From: Candidatus Segatella papionis
GTDB taxonomy: Bacteria > Bacteroidota > Bacteroidia > Bacteroidales > Bacteroidaceae
Length of the DNA: 7,032 bases
Assembly (NCBI GenBank): GCA_002297965.1
Contig: DBLF01000038.1
Span: 384 to 7,415, forward strand
Direction of reading: 5' to 3'
The first letter of the stretch is position 1, and each line of letters starts with the position of its first letter. The position numbers were made by a program, and so were the translations under genes. The notes under the pieces were generated by a model that saw only the letters and a list, made by a program, of their open reading frames with translations, was not told the origin of the DNA and did not search any database. Of the stretch, positions 1 to 5,124 are shown one piece after another.

Positions 1-850
1 CATTGATGAGGCTGTATGGATTATAGATGTCCACCATGTTGCGGCGACTGAAATGGTAGCCGTCGTAGTAATCCTTCAGTTTGTCGTGGGTTTCTTGCAA
101 TGTCCAATCATTTACCTCTGCCATCTTTTCTATTTCTGGCTTAAAGTTGTCGCCAATCTCTTGTTCGGTGATGCCGCAGATGGTGGCGTATTCCGGCAAG
201 AAACTGATGTTGGTCAGGTTGTTCAAGACGGAGAAGAGGGAAATCTGGGTGAACTTCGTAATGCCTGTGATGAAGACCAATCGCTCGTATTCGTCATCGG
301 CTTTCAGAATGGCAAACACCTCCCGATAGACTTCCGTGCATTTATCGTGCTCCGGAGTCTTCCAAGAATGCTGGAGAGGGGAATCGTACTCGTCGATGAG
401 GATGGCAACTTTCAAGCCTGTCTGCTGATAAGCGGTAGTGATGATGGCATCGAAACGGTCGGCAAGTTGAGCGGTAGGGATTGGGGTGATGCCATACATC
501 TTTTCATAATCCTTGAAGCGCAAATTAAGGTAAGAACGTATGGTCTCGGCATTGGCTCCACCACGGCTCATGTCCAGGCGAATGACAGGATATTGTTTCC
601 AGTCTTTCTCCAACTGTATAATCTTTAGTCCTTCAAAGAGTTCCTTCTTGCCTTCCAGATATGCAGCAAGTGTATCGACAAGTATCGACTTGCCGAATCT
701 GCGAGGGCGGCTTAAGTAATTAAACATCTTGCCTCTGTTTACCAATTGCCAAACAATGTCGCTCTTGTCAACATAGAGATAACCTTCCTCTCTGATTGTT
801 TTGAACGACTGTATGCCTGCTGGTAATTTTCTGTTCGTCATATCTGTCAT
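1..850 (-). CDS. AAA-ATPase-like protein (PF09820 family), N-terminal part; C-terminus beyond the left edge
   Basis: This gene starts at the ATG at 850-848 and is still open at base 1, so only its first 283 residues are visible. An in-frame TAA at 865-863 limits the start, and an AAGGAG site 8 nt upstream favours the ATG at 850 over the one at 841. Visible motifs are the degenerate P-loop RPRRFGKS (about residues 48-55), the Walker B-like LIDEYD (about 151-156), then ITGITKFTQISLFSVLNN and YYDGYHFSRRNMVD. The whole visible part aligns without a gap to its upstream neighbour (1030-2613), with identity of about 60-65% by eye, so the two are tandem paralogues. By family knowledge a PD-(D/E)XK nuclease-like domain should follow outside the window. 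ATP binding is likely, but the cellular role is unknown. It has its own promoter within the repeat at 902-1018. The family call is confident; no specific function is claimed. Confidence 0.88.
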   Translation of the reverse strand, partial: MTDMTNRKLPAGIQSFKTIREEGYLYVDKSDIVWQLVNRGKMFNYLSRPRRFGKSILVDTLAAYLEGKKELFEGLKIIQLEKDWKQYPVIRLDMSRGGANAETIRSYLNLRFKDYEKMYGITPIPTAQLADRFDAIITTAYQQTGLKVAILIDEYDSPLQHSWKTPEHDKCTEVYREVFAILKADDEYERLVFITGITKFTQISLFSVLNNLTNISFLPEYATICGITEQEIGDNFKPEIEKMAEVNDWTLQETHDKLKDYYDGYHFSRRNMVDIYNPYSLIN

Positions 851-858
851 ATCTGATT

Positions 859-864
859 CTCCTT
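859..864 (-). promoter_or_regulatory. Shine-Dalgarno-like ribosome binding site of the partial AAA-ATPase gene
   Basis: The minus strand reads AAGGAG here, 8 nt before the ATG at 850. This decides between the two in-frame ATGs (850 and 841), because the second would leave a spacing of 17 nt. A good Shine-Dalgarno site is unusual for Bacteroidota. The paralogue at 2613 has only a GAGG 2 nt from its ATG, which is too close to work normally. Confidence 0.55.
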
Positions 865-867
865 ATT

Positions 868-895
868 CTTTGCAATTGTCTTGTCCTTTGCAATT
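868..895. repeat. Two copies of a 10-bp direct repeat in the leader of the partial AAA-ATPase gene
   Basis: The plus strand has CTTTGCAATT at 868-877 and again at 886-895, a period of 18 bp. The repeats lie in the predicted 5' untranslated leader between the promoter at 902-935 and the start at 850. The paralogue's shorter leader (25 nt against 51 nt) lacks them. They could be a small duplication or a binding site; nothing in the sequence decides this. Confidence 0.5.
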
Positions 896-901
896 ATTTT
901 C

Positions 902-935
902 TGCAAAGATACAACTTTTATCCGAATGGCACAAA
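902..935 (-). promoter_or_regulatory. Bacteroidota-type promoter for the partial AAA-ATPase gene
   Basis: On the minus strand a -33 element TTTG (935-932) is separated by 20 nt from a -7 element TATCTTTG (911-904). This fits the known Bacteroidota sigma-A consensus (TTTG and TAnnTTTG). Transcription would start near 895-898 and give a leader of about 45-48 nt before the ATG at 850. The -33 element overlaps the T-tract of the terminator just upstream. The sequence is identical to the promoter at 2639-2672. Confidence 0.75.
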
Positions 936-973
936 AAAAGCAAGGATATTTTTGATTTATCCTTGCTTTTCTC
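931..973 (-). terminator. Intrinsic terminator between the two AAA-ATPase genes
   Basis: There is a perfect 13-bp inverted repeat (936-948 with 958-970) with a 9-nt loop. On the minus strand the stem is followed by a run of seven T, the classic form of an intrinsic terminator. It would end transcripts from the complete AAA-ATPase gene that stops at 1030. On the plus strand the T-run is interrupted (TTTTCTC), so termination there would be weaker. It is identical to the hairpin at 2673-2707. Confidence 0.75.
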
Positions 974-1000
974 ATTTTATCCTGTTCTTTCCGAATTAGT

Positions 1001-1025
1001 AGAAGTTCTTTCTTCGAGAACTTCT
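1001..1025. other. Short inverted repeat just after the stop of the complete AAA-ATPase gene
   Basis: A 9-bp inverted repeat (AGAAGTTCT at 1001-1009 with AGAACTTCT at 1017-1025) has a 7-nt loop and lies 4 bp past the stop codon at 1030. No T-run follows, so it is not an obvious terminator. It could stabilise the 3' end of the mRNA. The other repeat copy lacks the second arm. Confidence 0.35.
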
Positions 1026-1029
1026 TTCC

Positions 1030-2613
1030 CTATTTTTCTTTCACTTCCTTCCAGTCAATCAGTCCCTTCCCATTCTCGTCCAGCTCTACGGCGAGAGCGA
1101 TGACCTTACGCTTGTCGGCCTTGAATGGCTCCAGATACTGTTTCTCCTTGATTTGAGTCTCGGCAGAATCCATACCACCATTGTTGGAAAGCTTCAGTTC
1201 CAGTACATAGATATAGCGAGAGGTTTCCACAACCATGTCAATTCTGCCGGTTGCCAACATCTTCTCAACTAATACTCGGAATCCGATGGCGTTGAATAGG
1301 GTGCTAATGATGAGGCGATAACGCTCTTCCATATCCATGGAGGCGAGCTTCTTGTTGCTGTAAGGAACGTCGGCGATGAGGGCTTTTAGCGCTTTCTTCG
1401 CTTCGGCGGTATTGCCATCCTGCATCATCTTTCGTAGCAAGGCTTGTGTAGAAGCCACCTCGGAATTCGCCTTCATGGTCATGGCGGGAACCACTACTCG
1501 GTACAGCGCCTTGCGTACCTCATAGTTTGGAAATCCCAAGGTATAAATACCTTCGTCATAGCCTTTGATGGTGAGGTATCCTGACTGATAGAGGAAAAGC
1601 TCAGGACCGCCTTCCACTACGTCGGAAGTCTCGATGGTATCGCTGTCGATAAAGCAATGGTTGAAATATTCCATTTTTATCTCCATGTTGTCCACAAACT
1701 TAGGAAGAAGGGAGGTAGCACCGGATGATGCCCAATAATTTCGCAGCTCCTTGTCGCTTAAGGCGTTGACCAAACTGAAAGGGTTGAATACATCTACCAT
1801 GTTGTTACGGCTAAAATGATAACCATCATAATAAGCTTTCAGTTGCATGACAGTTTCTTCAGTCGTCCATCCGTTTGCTTTCCCCATTGCTTCAATCTCT
1901 GGCAAGAAGTTCGTTGTCACCTCGTCTTTGGTGATTCCACAGAGGGCGGCGAATTCGGGATCGAAACTGATATTGCTCAGATTGTTGAGCACGGAGAAAA
2001 GGGAAATTTGAGTAAACTTAGTAATGCCTGTGATGAATACAAAGCGCTCGTATCGGTCGGCATTCTTGAGAACGGCGAATACATCGCGATAGATGTTACG
2101 GCAAGGTTCGTGCTCTGGTGTCTTCCACGTATGCTGGAGTGGGGAGTCATATTCGTCAATGAGTACAACTACTTGATGGCCACTTTTGTCGAAAGCGGTC
2201 TCGATGATTCCTTTTAGCCTTACGGCAAGTGAGGCAGAGGGGCGAACGTCAATTTGGTATTTCTTTTCATATTCATGGAAGGCATCGTCTAAATAGGAGT
2301 TTAAACTTTCGGGGGTAGAGCCTCCTAAACTCATGTCGAGTCGAATGACAGGATATTGCTTCCAGTCTTTCTCCATCTGCATGATTTTCAGTCCATCGAA
2401 TAATTCCTTCCTTCCCTCGAAATAGGCTTGCAGTGTATCAACAAGCAGTGATTTGCCAAAGCGTCGTGGACGGCTCAGGTAATTGTATTTCTTCCTCTTG
2501 TTGGTAAGCTGGAAAATCAAATCCGTCTTGTCAACATATAGGTATCCTTCTGTCCTGATTTCCTCAAAAGATTGGATACCCACGGGTAGTATTCTGCTGC
2601 TTGTCTTGTTCAT
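1030..2613 (-). CDS. AAA-ATPase-like protein with C-terminal PD-(D/E)XK nuclease-like domain
   Basis: This is a 527-residue protein of the PF09820 plus PDDEXK_9 (DUF1703) type. The N-terminal half has the degenerate P-loop RPRRFGKS (48-55), the Walker B-like LIDEYD (151-156) and the family block ITGITKFTQISLFSVLNN (194-211). The C-terminus has a PD-(D/E)XK core: D459 in GRIDMV, E472 and K474 in LELKL, and Q487 downstream, so the nuclease motif looks intact. No signal peptide or membrane segment is seen, so it should be cytoplasmic. The frame stays open upstream to 2781, but that part crosses the terminator and promoter. The ATG at 2613 matches the paralogue's start exactly and follows the promoter by 25 nt. 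Members are often multicopy in Bacteroidota and anaerobic Firmicutes. ATP binding and nucleic-acid cleavage are inferred from motifs; substrate and role are unknown. Confidence 0.92.
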   Translation of the reverse strand: MNKTSSRILPVGIQSFEEIRTEGYLYVDKTDLIFQLTNKRKKYNYLSRPRRFGKSLLVDTLQAYFEGRKELFDGLKIMQMEKDWKQYPVIRLDMSLGGSTPESLNSYLDDAFHEYEKKYQIDVRPSASLAVRLKGIIETAFDKSGHQVVVLIDEYDSPLQHTWKTPEHEPCRNIYRDVFAVLKNADRYERFVFITGITKFTQISLFSVLNNLSNISFDPEFAALCGITKDEVTTNFLPEIEAMGKANGWTTEETVMQLKAYYDGYHFSRNNMVDVFNPFSLVNALSDKELRNYWASSGATSLLPKFVDNMEIKMEYFNHCFIDSDTIETSDVVEGGPELFLYQSGYLTIKGYDEGIYTLGFPNYEVRKALYRVVVPAMTMKANSEVASTQALLRKMMQDGNTAEAKKALKALIADVPYSNKKLASMDMEERYRLIISTLFNAIGFRVLVEKMLATGRIDMVVETSRYIYVLELKLSNNGGMDSAETQIKEKQYLEPFKADKRKVIALAVELDENGKGLIDWKEVKEK

Positions 2614-2638
2614 TGCCTCATGTACTTTTAAATTGTGT

Positions 2639-2672
2639 TGCAAAGATACAACTTTTATCCGAATGGCACAAA
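2639..2672 (-). promoter_or_regulatory. Bacteroidota-type promoter for the complete AAA-ATPase/PDDEXK gene
   Basis: The minus strand has TTTG (2672-2669), 20 nt, then TATCTTTG (2648-2641), which matches the Bacteroidota -33/-7 consensus. The predicted transcription start is about 20 nt before the ATG at 2613, giving a very short leader. The -33 element overlaps the end of the terminator's T-tract. Confidence 0.75.
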
Positions 2673-2710
2673 AAAAGCAAGGATATTTTTGATTTATCCT
2701 TGCTTTTCTC
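2668..2710 (-). terminator. Intrinsic terminator of the heme operon, behind hemL
   Basis: A 13-bp perfect stem (2673-2685 with 2695-2707) with a 9-nt loop is followed on the minus strand by seven T. It lies about 65 bp after the hemL stop codon and before the next gene's promoter, so it most likely ends the cobA-hemD/hemB/hemL transcript. The plus-strand reading is also hairpin-forming but has an interrupted T-run. Confidence 0.75.
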
Positions 2711-2773
2711 ATTTTATCCTGTTCTTTTAGAATCAGTTGAAGTTCTTTCTTCGAGTTTTTCTTCGGCGTTTCC

Positions 2774-4048
2774 TTAGTCAATGCTTTCCTCGATCGACTT
2801 CAATACATAGTCGAGTATCTCATCGGTATGGCAGAGGGAGATGAAGTTGCCCTCAAACTGCGACGGACTCACGTAGATGCCGTGCTCCAGCATCTTGCGG
2901 AAGTAACGGGCGAAACGCTCCTGGTCGCTCTTCTTTGTATCCTGGAAGTTGCGCACAGGTTTGTCGTTGAAGAACATCGTGAACATGGTGCCCACGTGGT
3001 TCACTTGGATACCCTTGCCCTCCACAATCTTTTCGAGACGAGAGAGGAAACGGTTGCTGCGCTCTTCGAGCAGCTCATAGACGCCTGGCTCGCCAAGCTG
3101 ACGCAAGGTCTCGTAACCTGCTGCCATCGCCACTGGGTTGCCGCTCAAGGTTCCAGCTTGATAAACTGGACCGTCTGGAGCCAATACGCTCATGATGTCG
3201 GCTCTACCTCCGAAGGCTGCGGCAGGGAAACCACCACCCACAATCTTTCCGACGGTCGTCATATCCGGTGTGATGCCGAATCGCTTCTGTGCGCCACCAT
3301 AAGAGAGGCGGAAGCCAGTGATAACCTCGTCGAATATCAAGATGGCTCCGTGTTCCTTTGTCACCTTGCGGGTAGCCTCGATAAACTCACGGGTAGGAGG
3401 AACCACACCCATGTTGCAAGCCACAGGCTCGATGATGAGCGCTGCCACTTTGTCGCCATTCTCGGCAAAGTATTTCTCCAAAGCTTCGGTATCGTTGTAA
3501 GGCAACACCACGGTATATTGGGTGAAGCCTGCTGGTACACCAGCCGAAGAGGCGTTGTTGAGTTTAGCCACTGCTGAACCTGCACTGACGAGCAAGTGGT
3601 CGGCATGACCATGATAGCAGCCCTCGAACTTGACGAGGATGTCTCTGCCGGTATAGCCACGAGCCACACGGATGGCTGACATCGTAGCCTCGGTGCCACT
3701 GTTGACGAAGCGCAAGCGCTCCATGCTTGGGAACGACTCACGTACCTTTTCGGCGAGGGTGGTCTCGGCGATGGTTGGGATGCCGAAGCTACTGCCACGG
3801 AACACGGCGTCGCTTGCCGCCTGGCTCACCTTGTCATTGTTATGCCCCAAGATAAAGACACCCCAAGACATACAGAAGTCGATAAACTTGTTGTCGTCGA
3901 TGTCGTAGATGTATGGGCCTTTTGCCTCCTTCACGAAGAGAGGGGTTGTGCCCACGCTCTTCAATGCTCTCACTGGGGAGTTGACTCCGCCAGGAATTAT
4001 CTGTTTAGCCTCCTCGAAAGCGGCGGCTGATTTTACTCTTTCGTTCAT
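2774..4048 (-). CDS. hemL: Glutamate-1-semialdehyde 2,1-aminomutase
   Basis: HemL is a cytoplasmic PLP enzyme that turns glutamate-1-semialdehyde into 5-aminolevulinate, the last step of the C5 route into tetrapyrroles. The 424-residue product has the usual family length. It shows GGVNSPVRA (20-28), NSGTEA (117-122), the PLP-contacting FDEVITGFR (239-247), the Schiff-base lysine K268 in TTVGKIVGGG, and YQAGTLSGNP (296-305). The frame is open for 26 more codons upstream, but those cross a heptamer tandem repeat and overlap the end of hemB. The ATG at 4048 gives the normal N-terminus (MNERVKSAAAFEEAKQIIPG). It follows hemB by 56 bp without a visible promoter, so it is probably co-transcribed. 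A terminator lies about 65 bp beyond its stop. It needs glutamyl-tRNA reductase (HemA) for substrate, and no hemA lies in the window. Confidence 0.97.
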   Translation of the reverse strand: MNERVKSAAAFEEAKQIIPGGVNSPVRALKSVGTTPLFVKEAKGPYIYDIDDNKFIDFCMSWGVFILGHNNDKVSQAASDAVFRGSSFGIPTIAETTLAEKVRESFPSMERLRFVNSGTEATMSAIRVARGYTGRDILVKFEGCYHGHADHLLVSAGSAVAKLNNASSAGVPAGFTQYTVVLPYNDTEALEKYFAENGDKVAALIIEPVACNMGVVPPTREFIEATRKVTKEHGAILIFDEVITGFRLSYGGAQKRFGITPDMTTVGKIVGGGFPAAAFGGRADIMSVLAPDGPVYQAGTLSGNPVAMAAGYETLRQLGEPGVYELLEERSNRFLSRLEKIVEGKGIQVNHVGTMFTMFFNDKPVRNFQDTKKSDQERFARYFRKMLEHGIYVSPSQFEGNFISLCHTDEILDYVLKSIEESID

Positions 4049-4056
4049 CTTTAGAA

Positions 4057-4084
4057 ATGTTGAGTGTTGAATGTTGATTGTTGA
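4057..4084. repeat. Four perfect-phase 7-bp tandem repeats in the hemB-hemL spacer
   Basis: On the plus strand the unit NTGTTGA is repeated four times without interruption (4057-4063, 4064-4070, 4071-4077, 4078-4084), and only the first base varies (A, G, A, T). On the transcribed strand this reads as TCAACAN units and ends 8 bp before the hemL ATG. It would lie in the ribosome-binding region of hemL. Confidence 0.9.
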
Positions 4085-4104
4085 CAGAATGGGTGAACGT
4101 GGGG

Positions 4105-5100
4105 TCATCCAATCTTGATGTTCCACTCATCAGCCTTTTCGATGATCTCCTTGGCATAATAAGTGATGATGTATTGCGCTCCGGCACGCTTGATGGCGAT
4201 GAGGCTCTCGAATGCTACACGGCTCTCATCGAGATAACCGAGCTTGGCGGCAGCCTTGAGCATCGAGTACTCGCCGCTCACCTGATAAGCTACCATCGGG
4301 ATGTTAGGGAAACGTTCCACGCCTCTTGCTATCATATCGAGGTAAGGCATGGCAGGCTTCACCATCGTCCAGTCGGCTCCTTCCTCGATGTCGGCTGCAA
4401 TCTCTTCCAAGCCTTGGTCGTGGGTGCGGAAGTCCATCTGGTAACTCTTGCGGTCGCCGAAGCTTGGGGCAGAGTCGGCTGCGTCGCGGAAAGGACCGTA
4501 GAAGGCTGAGGCATACTTGGCTGAGTAAGCCAATACCTTGCACTGTTTGTCCAAGCCACCCTCACGAAGACGGTTCTTGATGGCTTCCACCTGTCCGTCC
4601 ATCATGGCTGATGGGGCAACGAAGTCGGCACCCGCCTTGGCATGTACGTAGGCTTCCTCGGCGAGGAGTGGGAGAGTAGAATCGTTATCCACGTCGTGGT
4701 CGTGCAAGAGACCGCAGTGGCCGTGGTTGGTGTATTCGCAGAGGCAGACGTCGGTGAAGACGATGATATCCTTGCCAAACTGTGCCTTGATGGCTTTCAC
4801 AGCACGGGCGATGAGGGCATCGTCGGCATAGGCGGCACTGCCTCGCTCGTCCTTCTCCTCGTCTGGGATGACTCCGAAGAGGAGCACCTTGTTGATGCCG
4901 AGGGCTTTGATTTCCTCGATGTCCTTCAAGAGAGTGTCGATGCTGAAGCGGTAGATGCCAGGCATCGTGGAGATTTCCTCCTTCTGGTTCTCACCCTCAA
5001 CTACGAAGTAAGGGTAGATGAAGTCTGCGGCACTCAGTTTTACGTCGGCGTACTTGTCGCGAGTAGCCTGGTCTTTACGAAATTCTCTAAATCTTTTCAT
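4105..5100 (-). CDS. hemB: Porphobilinogen synthase (5-aminolevulinate dehydratase)
   Basis: HemB condenses two molecules of 5-aminolevulinate into porphobilinogen in the cytoplasm, using the product of HemL encoded just downstream. The 331-residue product is of normal length. The zinc-type cysteine site is complete: C119, C121 and C129 in DVCLCEYTNHGHCG. Both active-site lysines are present, K195 in AYSAKYASAFYGPFRDA and the Schiff-base K248 in MVKPAMPYLD. RGSAAY (86-91) and YQVSGEYSM (272-280) are further family blocks. The three cysteines predict a zinc-dependent enzyme, not a magnesium-only form. The ATG at 5100 gives the expected N-terminus with FRKDQATRD. It lies 24 bp after the stop of cobA-hemD with no promoter in between, so the two are almost certainly one transcript. 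Nothing looks damaged. Confidence 0.97.
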   Translation of the reverse strand: MKRFREFRKDQATRDKYADVKLSAADFIYPYFVVEGENQKEEISTMPGIYRFSIDTLLKDIEEIKALGINKVLLFGVIPDEEKDERGSAAYADDALIARAVKAIKAQFGKDIIVFTDVCLCEYTNHGHCGLLHDHDVDNDSTLPLLAEEAYVHAKAGADFVAPSAMMDGQVEAIKNRLREGGLDKQCKVLAYSAKYASAFYGPFRDAADSAPSFGDRKSYQMDFRTHDQGLEEIAADIEEGADWTMVKPAMPYLDMIARGVERFPNIPMVAYQVSGEYSMLKAAAKLGYLDESRVAFESLIAIKRAGAQYIITYYAKEIIEKADEWNIKIG

Positions 5101-5124
5101 AATCTATGTCGGTTTAAATGTTCT

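Larger units (their letters stand above)
902..1018 (-). repeat. 117-bp terminator-promoter repeat, copy B
   Basis: This stretch matches 2639-2755 at 113 of 117 positions by eye, and the first 89 bases (902-990) are identical. The four differences are at 991, 992, 997 and 1001. It contains a complete terminator and promoter and lies directly behind the stop codon of the complete AAA-ATPase gene. The two copies are direct repeats 1737 bp apart, so they bound one gene-sized unit. The homology stops just past the -7 promoter element, and the transcribed leaders differ completely. Confidence 0.95.
2639..2755 (-). repeat. 117-bp terminator-promoter repeat, copy A
   Basis: This is the partner of 902-1018 (113 of 117 identical; 2639-2727 identical without exception). 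This copy separates hemL from the first AAA-ATPase gene. Its right end is 18 bp from the hemL stop codon at 2776-2774. Confidence 0.95.

Noticed and set aside
53..628. Plus-strand open frame of 191 codons
   Set aside because: It is the antisense shadow of the partial AAA-ATPase gene, whose motifs are clear on the minus strand. The same holds for the plus-strand frame at 1816-2217.
847..975. Small minus-strand frame of about 42 codons across repeat copy B, ending in a TGA that overlaps the ATG at 850
   Set aside because: It lies on the terminator and promoter, and its composition reflects the hairpin and A/T-tracts. The overlap with the next start is suggestive, but there is no support for translation.
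902..1018. The 117-bp repeat as an insertion sequence or miniature transposon end
   Set aside because: I see no terminal inverted repeats at its borders, no target-site duplication and no transposase. The internal inverted repeat is explained by a terminator hairpin.
2611..2621. Three-codon upstream frame (ATG AGG CAA TGA) overlapping the start of the complete AAA-ATPase gene
   Set aside because: It is too short to call and can easily arise by chance.
2614..2781. Upstream extension of the complete AAA-ATPase frame by 56 codons to a TTG at 2781
   Set aside because: It would translate the terminator and promoter, overlap the hemL stop, and has no counterpart in the paralogue, whose start aligns exactly with the ATG at 2613.
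2828..3577. Plus-strand open frame of 249 codons
   Set aside because: It is an antisense shadow of hemL, a strongly conserved gene; no family motif is visible in the plus-strand translation.
4049..4126. Upstream extension of hemL by 26 codons
   Set aside because: The extra residues come from the heptamer repeat and the overlapping end of hemB. The ATG at 4048 gives the typical family N-terminus and length.
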